Shown: piece after piece, positions 1-8,933 of the stretch
How the letters are laid out: each line of letters opens with the position of its first letter
How positions within the stretch are numbered: the stretch's first letter is position 1
From: Brasilonema sp. CT11
GTDB lineage: Bacteria; Cyanobacteriota; Cyanobacteriia; Cyanobacteriales; Nostocaceae
DNA length: 64,000 nucleotides
Assembly: GCF_017982655.1 (NCBI RefSeq)
Contig: NZ_JABXYX010000027.1
Span: 1-64,000, forward strand
Reading direction: 5' to 3'
The notes under the pieces: model-generated
What the model was told of the DNA's origin: nothing
Database searches by the model: none
The model's input: only the letters and a program-made list of their open reading frames with translations
Made by a program: the position numbers and the translations under genes

Positions 1-60
1 ATAGATACTTTACTGCAAGGGTCAGCCGATTTGATAGACGAAGCTGAAAAATATAAATAA
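1..60 (+). CDS. 3' end of an unidentified protein gene (partial)
   Basis: The first 19 codons are open in frame 1 and end at TAA (58-60), giving a C-terminal tail that reads IDTLLQGSADLIDEAEKYK. A strong hairpin with a T-run begins 20 bases later, as expected for the end of a transcription unit. The fragment is too short to assign a family; the acidic helical tail gives no clue to function. Confidence 0.55.
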   Translation: MDTLLQGSADLIDEAEKYK

Positions 61-80
61 GACTAATCATTCATTCATTA

Positions 81-114
81 AGTTCGCGAATAATATCCGC
101 GAACTCACTTTTTT
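81..114 (+). terminator. Rho-independent terminator
   Basis: Perfect 8-bp stem AGTTCGCG (81-88) and CGCGAACT (98-105) around a 9-base AT-rich loop, followed by CAC and six T (109-114). It lies just after the stop of the gene entering from the left. Its T-run overlaps the TTG that opens the HEAT-repeat reading frame, which is unusual. Confidence 0.8.
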
Positions 115-1078
115 GTCCAAAGTCCAAGCATTAGGAGAAATCAAAGATTTCTCGGCAGTACAAGCTTTGATTATAGCTTTGGAAGATGAAGATTATGATG
201 TGCGTAGCAGTGCTACATCTGCATTAGGAGAAATCAAAGATTTCTCGGCAGTACAAGCTTTGATTACAGCTTTGAAAGATGAAGATTATGATGTGCGTAG
301 CAGTGCCGTAGAAGCATTAGGAAAAATCAAAGATTTCCCGGCGGCAGTACAAGCTTTGATTATAGCTTTGAATGATGAATATTCTTCTATGCGTAGCAGA
401 GCCGCAGAAGCATTAGGAGAAATCAGAGATACCCAGGCAGTACCAGCTTTGATTGGTGCTTTGAATGATCAAGATTATTCTGTGCGTAGGAGTGCAGCAT
501 CTGCATTAGGAGAAATCAAAGATACCCAGGCAGTACAAGCTTTGATTGCTGCTTTGAATGATCAAGATTATGAACTGCGTAGGAGTGCCACATTTGCATT
601 AGGAGAAATCAAAGATTTCCCGGCGGTAGTACAAGCTTTGATTATAGCTTTGAATGATAAAGATTCTGATGTGCGTAGGAGTGCAGCATCTGCATTAGGA
701 AAAATCAAAAATACCCAGGCAGTACAAGCTTTGATTCCAGCTTTGAATGATGAAGATTTTGATGTGCGTAGGAATGCCGCAGATGCATTAGCAAAAATCG
801 GGGATTCTGAAATATTTTCTCAAATGTGGGAGTTACGATTAACTAGGGTATATTTTACGGAAAGTGTTATTTTCAAAATTCAACAACGTTGCAAATTTTA
901 TAACCATGAAATTTTTTATTCTCCCCCAGTTGAGGAGGAAAAAAAAATCAAATTAGAAATTTCTAAATCATCAACTTACATCTTTCATCAACCTGTAGGC
1001 AACCTCAACGCAGGAGATGTCAAAATCCAAGGCAATCAAATTGGAACTCAGCACAACCAACTAAATAATAAAGATTAA
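113..1078 (+). CDS. HEAT-repeat protein, possibly 5'-truncated
   Basis: The frame encodes about seven to eight HEAT/PBS-lyase-like repeats of 31 residues (core ALGEIKD...AVQALIIAL...DYDVRSSA), nearly identical to each other at DNA level (93-bp period), up to about residue 225. A unique tail follows, ending with GNLNAGDVKIQGNQIGTQHN, a motif also present at the start of the next gene. HEAT arrays usually mediate protein binding; in cyanobacteria related E-Z repeats occur in phycobilin lyases, but no catalytic part is visible here. The only available start is TTG at 113, inside the T-run of a terminator, with no ribosome site, and the first repeat is incomplete. The frame is open back to about 38. 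The gene may have lost its 5' end or use an unusual start. Confidence 0.65.
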   Translation: MSKVQALGEIKDFSAVQALIIALEDEDYDVRSSATSALGEIKDFSAVQALITALKDEDYDVRSSAVEALGKIKDFPAAVQALIIALNDEYSSMRSRAAEALGEIRDTQAVPALIGALNDQDYSVRRSAASALGEIKDTQAVQALIAALNDQDYELRRSATFALGEIKDFPAVVQALIIALNDKDSDVRRSAASALGKIKNTQAVQALIPALNDEDFDVRRNAADALAKIGDSEIFSQMWELRLTRVYFTESVIFKIQQRCKFYNHEIFYSPPVEEEKKIKLEISKSSTYIFHQPVGNLNAGDVKIQGNQIGTQHNQLNNKD

Positions 1079-1082
1079 AACT

Positions 1083-1472
1083 ATGTCAGAAACTTCTAAA
1101 TACCAAAATAGTTTTCATTTCAATCAAGCTCCTGGCAACGTCAATACAGGAGATGTTACCATCCAGCGCGATCAAGTTGGCATTCAACACAACTACGCGC
1201 CAGAACAAAAACAAAACCTGGCGGAAGCAGCTAAAGAAATTCAGGAATTGCTAGATCAACTGTCTGTGAGTTATCCAACAACCACTGAATCTCAAAAGCG
1301 AGCGATCGCCTATGAAGCAATAGCCCATATCAAGCGCGACAAGCCAACCACTTGGCAACGGTTACGCAGTGCGACTGAGGCAGCATTAATTGAGGCGTTT
1401 AAGGAAGTGCTTGATAATCCGTTTGTTAATGTCACGGTTGCAGCTGTTGAAGGTTATAGGAAGGCTGAGTAA
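1083..1472 (+). CDS. Small protein with GNVNTGDV...QHN motif
   Basis: A 129-residue protein whose N-terminus (residues about 14-40) contains GNVNTGDVTIQRDQVGIQHN, matching the last residues of the preceding HEAT protein. The rest is helical (AAKEIQELLDQLSVSYP, then ALIEAFKEVLDNPFVNV). Similar short proteins are known to me as common cyanobacterial hypotheticals, often beside signalling or conflict-type genes, but their function is not established. The gene begins only 4 bases after the HEAT gene, so they are probably cotranscribed. The shared motif suggests that both bind the same partner or assemble with each other; this is inference. Confidence 0.75.
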   Translation: MSETSKYQNSFHFNQAPGNVNTGDVTIQRDQVGIQHNYAPEQKQNLAEAAKEIQELLDQLSVSYPTTTESQKRAIAYEAIAHIKRDKPTTWQRLRSATEAALIEAFKEVLDNPFVNVTVAAVEGYRKAE

Positions 1473-1534
1473 GGAGTATAAAGGGTACAAGCCCCTACGC
1501 GCATTAAAGATTTGATAATTTTCACTTTATAGTG

Positions 1535-2551
1535 TTAAACTCGCCAGTCAAACTCATTACTACTAGGAGTGAGGCTAATTAACTCTTCAACATTTCGTTG
1601 GATTGTATTGCAAATCACATCTAATGGTAGATCACTGGGATCGTGCCCAAAAGGCTCTTCGATTTCCGAGCCAATTTCTTCAATACTCAATAAAATGAAG
1701 CTGATAAAAGCCGTAACGATACCAGTCCACCAATGTAAATCACTAACTATTTCAAGAGGCAATACTATACAGAAAACCAATAATAATTGTTTGAGTACGA
1801 TACTATATACCAAGGGCATTGGAGTTTTTAGAATGCGTTCACAGCCACCCAAAATATCTACTAACTCATTCACCAAGTTATGTAAGGCAGTCAACTGATA
1901 AATATCTAGACAATTACGCTCGTGCTGATACTGCAAATAATCTCTAATCCATAAGGAAATTTGTAAAGGAGGATGATGAGTTTCTTTAAGTTTTAAATAC
2001 TGCTTTTCGGACATTAACGACGCTAACTGCTCGTCCACAGGCTCTGCTCTTAGATGTAACTTCATCGCGACAGCGAAAGCAACTAGTAGCCGAATTGTTG
2101 CCTCTTTTTTAACTTTATCTCTCGGTGATTGCTCTTTAACTATTACGTAAATTCCCTGACCCAAGTTACGAACTGCATTAACTAAAGAACCCCACAGTTT
2201 ACGACCTTCCCAAAACCGATCATGCGCTGTGTTTGTCCGGAATACCAATAACAAAGTAAAGCCAATATTGAAAGCAAAGATAGCATTGGTAAGGACACCA
2301 CTGCGATTTTTTAATCCAACGAATAAGTCAAAATAATCATAGAATAATGATATCACAAAACCATATAAGCCACTAAATACGAACCAAGGAAAAATTGTTG
2401 GGATAACTGACTTTTCAAGTCTGAAAATGACCTCAATAAAATTCAGTTTTTTGCCCTTGTATAGATGATACTTTCCTGATAATGAATTATCAGCGTTTGT
2501 GATAAAGTTTTTCAAAAAATTTGGTATGTTTTTAGGATTAAAACGGCTCAT
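1535..2551 (-). CDS. Bestrophin-family anion channel
   Basis: The protein (338 residues from the ATG at 2551) belongs to the bestrophin/UPF0187 family of pentameric chloride or bicarbonate channels in the membrane. Visible signatures are FRTNTAHDRFWEGRKLWG after the second membrane segment, TPMPLVYS before the third, and the C-terminal IEEPFGHDPSDLPLD. Hydrophobic segments lie at about 55-75, 90-110, 250-270 and 275-295. The track frame opens at a TTG five codons earlier, but ATG at 2551 has GGAG at good distance, so I prefer it. In cyanobacteria bestrophin-like proteins have been proposed to move bicarbonate or chloride across membranes; which ion is used here cannot be read. It faces the preceding gene pair and stands alone. 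Confidence 0.88.
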   Translation of the reverse strand: MSRFNPKNIPNFLKNFITNADNSLSGKYHLYKGKKLNFIEVIFRLEKSVIPTIFPWFVFSGLYGFVISLFYDYFDLFVGLKNRSGVLTNAIFAFNIGFTLLLVFRTNTAHDRFWEGRKLWGSLVNAVRNLGQGIYVIVKEQSPRDKVKKEATIRLLVAFAVAMKLHLRAEPVDEQLASLMSEKQYLKLKETHHPPLQISLWIRDYLQYQHERNCLDIYQLTALHNLVNELVDILGGCERILKTPMPLVYSIVLKQLLLVFCIVLPLEIVSDLHWWTGIVTAFISFILLSIEEIGSEIEEPFGHDPSDLPLDVICNTIQRNVEELISLTPSSNEFDWRV

Positions 2552-3126
2552 CTTTGAAAGCTCCAAATAATGGAATATGGAAAATTACAATGAAATTAGG
2601 GCAAAATATTAATTAACGTAAGTTACTAGTTAGTCCCGATAAACCGTATTAAGCAATACAAAAACTACATTTTGCAATATTACAAAATACTATTATTTGA
2701 GACACTTTACTTAAAATAAGGCGTTTTTTGATAACTAGCAACTTGGATTAATTAGTGTCTGTTTACATGCATTTTGATGTATGATTTTCCCTGATGAGCA
2801 AGTAATATCGCCGCCACAAACATCATCTTCAAAAAAAATTATTTAGTCGTCACTCTTACGTTATATTTTTCTGGTTAAATTAAGAAGACACACAGATCGC
2901 AAAAACAGATCGCAAAAAAACCGAGACTGAAAATCTAACAGTCTCCAAATCAGACCAATCGTAGCTATAATGCAAACAACCAACTATTTGCCGTCTGAAT
3001 CAACTTTGGAAACTCCTGAATAACTTGATAGAGACTGAATTTAGCCACTAAAAGCATCAGTACAAGATTAGTGGTAATTTGGTATATTTAATTCTCTACT
3101 TAGCTTGTAGCAATAGATTGCACTCC
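2552..3126. other. Intergenic, no gene seen
   Basis: AT-rich stretch upstream of the bestrophin gene. Stop codons fill all six frames beyond a few dozen codons. It should hold the minus-strand bestrophin promoter near 2570-2650, but no operator is recognisable. Confidence 0.6.
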
Positions 3127-3406
3127 CAATACGGTTCGGCTAACGTTTTAAAATTTTGAAGATCCCCCCAACCCACGCCAGGTGCTTCAAGTCGGCAGAG
3201 CTGGATGCCCTTCGGGTTCGCCAGTCGCCTACGGAGGGAGACCCTCCTGCAGCGCTGGTCTCACCAGATACCTACGAAGGGAGACCCTCCTGCAGTACTG
3301 GCTCCCCAACGCAGTGGCTCCCCTTCAAAAGGGGGGCTTCTAACCCTCTTTTACCCCCTTTTTAAGGGGGTCGCCGCAGGCGGGGGGATCTTAACCGAAC
3401 CGTACT
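3127..3406. repeat. MITE-like element with terminal inverted repeats
   Basis: Ends are inverted copies: ACGGTTCGG (3131-3139) and CCGAACCGT (3395-3403), with a second inner pair AGATCCCCCC (3161-3170) and GGGGGGATCT (3382-3391). The 11-base direct repeat GATTGCACTCC flanks it (3116-3126 and 3407-3417), as expected from target duplication. The interior is GC-rich and holds a twice repeated GGGAGACCCTCCTGCAG unit and a CCCTTCGGGTTCGC segment shared with 6398-6430. No transposase is encoded; the short ORFs inside (3156-3408) are not believable proteins. Confidence 0.6.
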
Positions 3407-3557
3407 GATTGCACTCCTACCTACGGATAATCATAAGCTACTGCCATTAAACCTAACGATACCCGTATTTTGCGATTAGCACTCCGCTGTTAGCTTGATT
3501 TTTATAATCCAAAATCTAAAAGATAAAATTGGTATAGTCTTGACTTAACCTAATCCA

Positions 3558-4910
3558 GTGTCAAAGAACCTGCAAGAAACTCACTTAAACCGTGCGCGTG
3601 CTAGTCTAAGCCTTGCGCTGTCTTGGTATGGAAATCTTCGCAAACCGGGACAGTCGTCATCAAACTCACAATTAGCAGGTTTGGTCAAACCAGAATTGGA
3701 ACTCTTGACCTCAACACTTAACAAACTAGACTATAACCTGGTTCGTATTGCTGTTTTTGGTTTGGTGAGTCGTGGTAAGTCAGCGGTGTTGAATGCTTTA
3801 CTAGGACAAAAGATTTTACAAACTGGTCCTCTTAACGGTGTGACTCAGTACCCCCGTTCTGTACGCTGGAATCCTGGTGGTAAGGTGCAGGTAGAGTTAA
3901 TTGATACACCGGGATTAGATGAAATTGAGGGTGAATCTCGGGCACAAATGGCACGAGAAGTCGTGCGTCAGGCAGATTTAATTCTTTTTGTTGTATCTGG
4001 TGATATCACTCGCACTGAGTATCAGATGCTGTGTGAATTGCGTCAAGCACAAAAACCTTTAATTTTGGTGTTCAACAAAATAGACCTTTACCCAGATACA
4101 GACAAAACAACAATTTACAATAATTTACAACAGTTGGGTGCAGGAAATCCCCAAGCAAAACCCTTAAAACCAGATGAAATAGTCATGGTGGCGGCGGAAC
4201 CTGCACCGATGGAAGTACGGGTTGAATGGTCTGATGGTAAAGTCGCACATGAATGGGAAACTCCACCACCACAAATAGACGAATTAAAAGAAACAATTCT
4301 TAAAATTCTCAATCGTGAAGGGCGATCGCTCCTGGCTTTAAACGCACTCATTCAAGCACGAGATGCACAAGAGGCGATCGCCCAAAAAACTATCGACTTT
4401 CGCCAACAACAAGCAGAAGACCTGATTTGGCAATTTACCAAATACAAAGCTTTAGCAGTAGGACTAAATCCCATCCCCTTGTTAGATATTCTAGGTGGAA
4501 CAGTTGCCGATTTAGCTTTAATTCGCTCACTTGCACGCCTGTACGGCTTACCAATGACTGGGTACGAAGCAGGAAATTTTTTAAAAACGATTTTATTAAG
4601 TTCTGGTGGCTTACTGTTTGGAGAACTAGGCAGCAGTTTCCTGTTAGGTTTGGGTAAGAGTACCGCTGCAATTGCTTCTGGAGAAAACCCAATAAACATC
4701 ACTGCTTATGCTGGAACTGCAATGACACAAGCTGGTATCGCAGGCTACGGAGCATATACAGTGGGAAAAGCCGCACAAGTCTATCTAGAAAAAGGCTGTT
4801 CTTGGGGACAATTGGGAGCGAGTACAGTTATTAAAGAAATCTTAGCTGAAGTGGAACCAAATACGATTTTGTATCGTTTGCGGCAAGAGTTAGGAGGATA
4901 TTTGGGGTAA
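3558..4910 (+). CDS. Era/dynamin-like small GTPase with C-terminal membrane domain
   Basis: A 450-residue GTP-binding protein. Residues about 62-230 form a TRAFAC-type G domain: P-loop GLVSRGKSA (68-76), switch threonine region GVTQYPR (94-100), DTPG (116-119) and NKID (173-176). The C-terminal half (about 280-450) is rich in Gly/Ala/Leu and holds two or more likely membrane segments around 305-330 and 345-395, matching the DUF697-type tail often joined to such GTPases in cyanobacteria and plastids. Start is GTG at 3558; there is no nearer good alternative. It probably acts at a membrane, in organelle-like remodelling or stress, but the cellular role is not known. It converges with tlyA, stops 4 bases apart. 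Confidence 0.85.
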   Translation: MSKNLQETHLNRARASLSLALSWYGNLRKPGQSSSNSQLAGLVKPELELLTSTLNKLDYNLVRIAVFGLVSRGKSAVLNALLGQKILQTGPLNGVTQYPRSVRWNPGGKVQVELIDTPGLDEIEGESRAQMAREVVRQADLILFVVSGDITRTEYQMLCELRQAQKPLILVFNKIDLYPDTDKTTIYNNLQQLGAGNPQAKPLKPDEIVMVAAEPAPMEVRVEWSDGKVAHEWETPPPQIDELKETILKILNREGRSLLALNALIQARDAQEAIAQKTIDFRQQQAEDLIWQFTKYKALAVGLNPIPLLDILGGTVADLALIRSLARLYGLPMTGYEAGNFLKTILLSSGGLLFGELGSSFLLGLGKSTAAIASGENPINITAYAGTAMTQAGIAGYGAYTVGKAAQVYLEKGCSWGQLGASTVIKEILAEVEPNTILYRLRQELGGYLG

Positions 4911-4914
4911 TAGG

Positions 4915-5751
4915 TTATTTGTCTCGAAGTTCAGATGCTGCAGATTGAGTCATTTGTTGCAAAACTTCTAAATCAGGCGGTGGGGTTTCACTCTCCATTC
5001 CCAACCACAATAGATACTCGATATTCCCAGCAGGACCAGTAAGAGGTGACCAAGTCAAACCTTTGTACTTCCATCCTAATTCACCAGCCGCTTGCAACAC
5101 CTGAAAAATTGCCTCGGCTTGGTCTTTAGAATCACGCACAACCCCTTTTTTACCAACGCGGTTTTTTCCCACTTCAAATTGAGGTTTCACTAACAATACA
5201 GCCTCCCGAGGAGATTGCAGCAGCTGCCATAAAGCTGGCAAAATCTTGGTTAAGGAAATAAACGACACATCCACCACCCCCAAATCAGCATATTCCCCTC
5301 CTTTAGAAGTTAGTGAGGTGCTAGGATATAACTGCTCTGGCGTCAAATACCGTAAATTGGTGCGTTCCTTCAAAATCACGCGAGAATCATTTCGTAAACG
5401 CCAGTCAACTTGTCCATAACCAACGTCAACCCCATAAACGAGTTTTGCGCCAGCTTGCAGCAAGCAATCAGTGAAGCCACCTGTGGAGATACCACCATCA
5501 AAACAAATTCGTCTTTCTACAGGAATTGTAAACACATCAATTGCTTTCGCTAACTTTTCGCCTCCTCGGGAAACAAAGCGCGATCGCTCTTTAATTTGAA
5601 TTTGAGCCGCAATATCAACTTCCGTACCTGGCTTGTCAATTATCTGACCATCAACCGTGACTTCTCCCGCTTGGATAAAGCGTTGTGCTAAGGCGCGAGA
5701 CGAACTTAAATTGAGTTCTACTAATAGAGTGTCGAGTCGTTTTTTAACCAA
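4915..5751 (-). CDS. tlyA: TlyA-family rRNA 2'-O-methyltransferase / hemolysin A homologue
   Basis: The 278-residue protein has an N-terminal S4 RNA-binding domain (residues 1-60, KKRLDTLLVELNLSSSRALA...AGEVTVDGQ) and an FtsJ/RrmJ-like methyltransferase fold (about 62-245) with SAM site FDGGISTGGFTD and VDVSFISL plus VKPQFEVG. Family members methylate ribose 2'-OH of cytidines in 16S and 23S rRNA, and the hemolysin label is historical. The SAM motif usually reads LDVG; here it is FDGG, a mild change. The start is TTG at 5751, the only one fitting the S4 domain; an ATG is absent. It ends four bases from the convergent GTPase gene, and DUF29 lies 11 bases upstream in the same direction, so the pair may be cotranscribed. 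Confidence 0.88.
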   Translation of the reverse strand: MVKKRLDTLLVELNLSSSRALAQRFIQAGEVTVDGQIIDKPGTEVDIAAQIQIKERSRFVSRGGEKLAKAIDVFTIPVERRICFDGGISTGGFTDCLLQAGAKLVYGVDVGYGQVDWRLRNDSRVILKERTNLRYLTPEQLYPSTSLTSKGGEYADLGVVDVSFISLTKILPALWQLLQSPREAVLLVKPQFEVGKNRVGKKGVVRDSKDQAEAIFQVLQAAGELGWKYKGLTWSPLTGPAGNIEYLLWLGMESETPPPDLEVLQQMTQSAASELRDK

Positions 5752-5761
5752 TTATCTTTAT

Positions 5762-6211
5762 CTACTGTGATGTTATTAAATTTAAAGCACTATTTATAAT
5801 TTTTTCTTGGTTAACCAATTGTTCTAATTCTTCTAGTTGATAACGTCCCTCTTCTACTTCGAGTGTTGCCTCATCGATGGCATTTAAGTAGGCTTCTTGC
5901 AGGGTTTCCAGCAATTCTTCTGAAGATAAGTAATAACCCCCAGCTTTACGACGCTTGTTTGTTCTCTGAATTTCCCGAACTGAATTACGAATAGAGACAT
6001 CCCAAGAGCGAGTTGTACGATTTTCGGCTTGCTGTTTAATCAGATGCAACAGCAGAATTATGGCATAGCTACGAATTGTCTTGATTATATCGTTACGGCT
6101 CATCTCTTCTAATTCTTCAACGATGACCAACGCCCCTGGTACATCACCTTTGAGCAACAAATCTTTTAACTCTAGTAATTCTTCCATAACCAGCGCCTCA
6201 ATCGTTGGCAC
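5762..6211 (-). CDS. DUF29 family protein
   Basis: A 149-residue mostly helical, charged protein. The segment TTRSWDVSIRNSVREIQR followed by ELLETLQEAYLNAIDEA resembles the cyanobacterial DUF29 family, which has many paralogues and no proven function. The frame opens at GTG (6211); ATG at 6187 is an alternative giving MEELLELKDLL. It sits 11 bases upstream of tlyA on the same strand. Confidence 0.65.
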   Translation of the reverse strand: MPTIEALVMEELLELKDLLLKGDVPGALVIVEELEEMSRNDIIKTIRSYAIILLLHLIKQQAENRTTRSWDVSIRNSVREIQRTNKRRKAGGYYLSSEELLETLQEAYLNAIDEATLEVEEGRYQLEELEQLVNQEKIINSALNLITSQ

Positions 6212-6331
6212 TTTCTATTGTGGCGAATTTTCAGCTTTAGTGCGGTATGCTTCGCGAAGTTAGAAAAAAGCGAGTTACCTCAGGGAAACTCGCCTGATTT
6301 TAAAACCGACAGAGCAATTTCAATCAGTGAA

Positions 6332-6505
6332 CACTTCGACAAGCTCAGTGCATCGCAGTTAACAGTGAACAGTTATCAAGCAACTGATAACTGATAACCC
6401 TTCGGGTTCGCAGTCGCCTACGGAGGGAGAACGCCAGGTGCTACAACGGGGGGAACCCCCGCAACGCACTGGCTCCCCTCCTGCAGCGCTGGCTCACTGA
6501 TAACT
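6332..6505. repeat. Mosaic of dispersed repeats
   Basis: The gap between apcF and DUF29 is made of repeat pieces: a CACTTCGACAAGCTCAGTG palindrome (6332-6350), TAACTGA-type heptamers (about 6380-6397), the CCCTTCGGGTTCGC(C)AGTCGCC segment shared with 3208-3241, and GGAGGGGAGCCAGTG/CTGGCTCCCC-type palindromic bits ending just downstream of the apcF stop. No gene is visible. Confidence 0.6.
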
Positions 6506-6506
6506 G

Positions 6507-7016
6507 TTAAACATCTGTTTCGCTAAACTCTTGAGTCATGTAGTCAAATGGCTCATCGATAAAGGAAGTATCTGTCACACCTGCTCCAGCCGCTTGCTCT
6601 TTCGCAATCTCCTTCATAATCTGGATACCACGAACTGTTGGACTAATTGGCACTCCCAAAGAATTGTAAGTTTCCCGTAGCCCTTGCAGCACGCGTTCAT
6701 TTAGGACATCCATACTACCAGCAACAAGAGCATAGCTAGCATAGCGTAGGTAGTAGTCCATATCGCGCAGACAAGCCGCATAACGACGAGTTGTGTAGGC
6801 ATTTCCACCTGGGCGAATCAACTCTGGCAGTTCATCAAATAATTGAGAACCTGCCTGCTTGACAATTATCGCCGCATTTGAATTGATAGCCGCTGCTGCT
6901 TGTACACGTGCGGTACCGCTTAGAAAGTAAGACTTAAGGCTGTCAATGGCATTCCGGTCGAAATACCGACCTGCAACGTCATAATTCTTAATTAAACCGG
7001 TTACTGCATCCCGCAT
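6507..7016 (-). CDS. apcF: Allophycocyanin beta-18 subunit (ApcF)
   Basis: A 169-residue phycobiliprotein, the usual family length. The chromophore region RRYAACLRDMDYYLRYAS holds the Cys that binds phycocyanobilin (about residue 82), and NSNAAIIVKQAG plus YTTRRYA are typical of allophycocyanin beta chains. The sequence (GLIKNYDVAGRYFDRNAID, then LVAGSMDVLNERVLQGLRETYN) fits the beta-18 variant ApcF better than ApcB; ApcF sits in the terminal trimer of the phycobilisome core and helps pass energy to photosystem II. ATG at 7016 follows AGGAG at good spacing. It stands alone, divergent from glnA, consistent with apcF being unlinked to apcABC. Confidence 0.93.
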   Translation of the reverse strand: MRDAVTGLIKNYDVAGRYFDRNAIDSLKSYFLSGTARVQAAAAINSNAAIIVKQAGSQLFDELPELIRPGGNAYTTRRYAACLRDMDYYLRYASYALVAGSMDVLNERVLQGLRETYNSLGVPISPTVRGIQIMKEIAKEQAAGAGVTDTSFIDEPFDYMTQEFSETDV

Positions 7017-7228
7017 TCTTTTTTCTCCTAATCAATCCTTTCTATGGTTTGATATTAATCTGACTGCTTTTAGCATTTATGCCTCTTGTAAAAAAAGCCC
7101 CAGCACAAAAACAATCTATAGCGCTAATTATGGATTCTATGCCAAAGTTGACCCCTGCGAGATCAACTGTCTACTTTTGTGAAACTAGTTAAAGAAAGGT
7201 TAAATATAATCTTTTAACTTGATTTTTT

Positions 7229-7271
7229 GTTACAAAAGACACAAAAAAATGTAAATTTAAATCTTTACGAT
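7229..7271 (+). promoter_or_regulatory. NtcA-type promoter of glnA
   Basis: GTTACAAAAGACAC (7229-7242) approximates the NtcA consensus GTA-N8-TAC (with GT/AC ends kept) and lies 23 bases before a -10 like TACGAT (7266-7271). This spacing is that of class II NtcA-activated promoters, with the activator site in place of the -35 box. glnA is a classical NtcA target in cyanobacteria. The site call is mine, by eye. Confidence 0.6.
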
Positions 7272-7369
7272 ATTGCAGGTGGCTCATGGATGTGGATTTA
7301 CAAGCGGGGTCAACATGCTTTGAACACTCTAGTCTTACTATTAAAAAATCGGCAGATTAAGGAGTAACC

Positions 7370-8785
7370 ATGACAACCCCACAAGAAGTTCTGAAGCGGA
7401 TTCAGGACAATAAGATTCAGATGATTGATCTGAAATTCATCGATACCCCAGGAATTTGGCAGCACCTCACGGTTTTCCACGACCAAATCGATGAGAGTTC
7501 CTTTACAGACGGCGTACCTTTCGACGGTTCTAGTATCCGGGGTTGGAAAACCATCAATGAATCAGACATGTCGATGGTACTCGATCCAAACACTGCCTGG
7601 ATCGACCCTTTCATGCAAGAACCAACTCTGAGTATCATTTGTAGCATTAAGGAACCACGGACAGGTGAGTGGTACAGCCGTTGTCCTCGTGTTATTGCCC
7701 AGAAAGCAATAGATTACCTAGTTTCCACTGGTCTTGGTGAAACAGCGTTTTTTGGTCCGGAAGCTGAATTTTTCATTTTTGATGATGTCCGCTTTGACCA
7801 AACGGCGCACCAAGGTTACTACTACGTAGACTCAGTTGAAGGTCGTTGGAATTCTGGTAGAGAAGAAGGTCCTAACCTGGGTTACAAACCTCCCTTCAAA
7901 CAGGGCTACTTCCCAGTTCCCCCTACAGATACTTTCCAGGATATCCGTACAGAAATGCTGCTGACAATGGCAAAGTGCGGAGTACCAATTGAAAAGCAGC
8001 ACCACGAAGTAGCCACTGGTGGACAGTGCGAATTGGGCTTCCGTTTTGGTAAGTTGATTGAAGCAGCTGACTGGCTGATGACTTATAAATATGTCATCAA
8101 GAACGTAGCCAAGAAGTATGGCAAGACCGTCACCTTCATGCCTAAGCCAATTTTTGGCGATAATGGTTCTGGAATGCACACCCACCAGTCCATTTGGAAA
8201 GATGGTCAACCGCTGTTTGCTGGAGATAAATACGCTGGCTTGAGCGAAATGGCGTTGCACTACATTGGCGGTATCCTCAAGCATGCACCAGCACTGTTGG
8301 CAATTACTAACCCCACCACCAACTCTTACAAGCGCTTGGTACCTGGTTATGAAGCACCTGTAAATTTGGCTTACTCCCAAGGTAACCGTTCTGCTTCTGT
8401 CCGTATTCCTTTGTCTGGCACTAACCCCAAAGCTAAGCGTTTGGAGTTCCGCTGTCCTGATGCGACTTCTAACCCCTACCTGGCATTTGCTGCAATGCTG
8501 TGTGCCGGAATAGATGGAATTAAGAACAAAATCGACCCAGGTGAACCTCTGGATAAGAATATTTATGAACTTTCTCCTGAAGAACTGGCGAAAGTTCCTT
8601 CAACTCCGGGTTCTTTGGAACTAGCATTGGAAGCACTGGAGAAAGACCACGCTTTCTTAACAGAATCAGGCGTATTCACCGAAGACTTCCTTGAAACTTG
8701 GATTTCTTACAAGTTAGATAATGAAGTTAACCCCATGCGGTTACGTCCTCATCCCTACGAATTTGCCCTCTATTACGATGTTTAA
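7370..8785 (+). CDS. glnA: Type I glutamine synthetase
   Basis: A 471-residue dodecameric glutamine synthetase, which makes glutamine from glutamate, ammonia and ATP: the entry of ammonium into carbon skeletons. Visible signatures are the N-terminal beta-grasp with DGSSIRGW, the metal/glutamate residues in [10 protein letters not shown], the ATP region [16 protein letters not shown], the flap [17 protein letters not shown] and the Arg-rich [10 protein letters not shown]-like loop. A tyrosine in NIYELSPEE sits where enterobacterial enzymes are adenylylated, but cyanobacterial GS is instead controlled by small inactivating factors; none is encoded here. ATG at 7370 follows TAAGGAG. The upstream NtcA-type box suggests induction under nitrogen limitation. 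Confidence 0.97.
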   Translation: MTTPQEVLKRIQDNKIQMIDLKFIDTPGIWQHLTVFHDQIDESSFTDGVPFDGSSIRGWKTINESDMSMVLDPNTAWIDPFMQEPTLSIICSIKEPRTGEWYSRCPRVIAQKAIDYLVSTGLGETAFFGPEAEFFIFDDVRFDQTAHQGYYYVDSVEGRWNSGREEGPNLGYKPPFKQGYFPVPPTDTFQDIRTEMLLTMAKCGVPIEKQHHEVATGGQCELGFRFGKLIEAADWLMTYKYVIKNVAKKYGKTVTFMPKPIFGDNGSGMHTHQSIWKDGQPLFAGDKYAGLSEMALHYIGGILKHAPALLAITNPTTNSYKRLVPGYEAPVNLAYSQGNRSASVRIPLSGTNPKAKRLEFRCPDATSNPYLAFAAMLCAGIDGIKNKIDPGEPLDKNIYELSPEELAKVPSTPGSLELALEALEKDHAFLTESGVFTEDFLETWISYKLDNEVNPMRLRPHPYEFALYYDV

Positions 8786-8873
8786 TTCTTAAGTAGCAAA
8801 CGTACCCTTCGGCTTAAGCCAAGGGTGTGAACGGTCTCTTAGCGCTATTTGAGCGGAGAAATCACATAAGCTG

Positions 8874-8904
8874 AGTCACCCTCACAAGATGGGTGGCTTT
8901 TTTT
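8874..8904 (+). terminator. glnA terminator
   Basis: AGTCACCC (8874-8881) pairs with GGGTGGCT (8891-8898), one G-T pair, 9-base loop, followed by a run of T to 8904. It lies 89 bases after the glnA stop. Confidence 0.8.
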
Positions 8905-8933
8905 CTTGATTTACTCCCCAAGCAACCTTAATG

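Noticed and set aside
3156-3408. Two short plus-strand frames inside the MITE-like element
   Set aside because: Both run through repeats and lack start signals or conserved residues.
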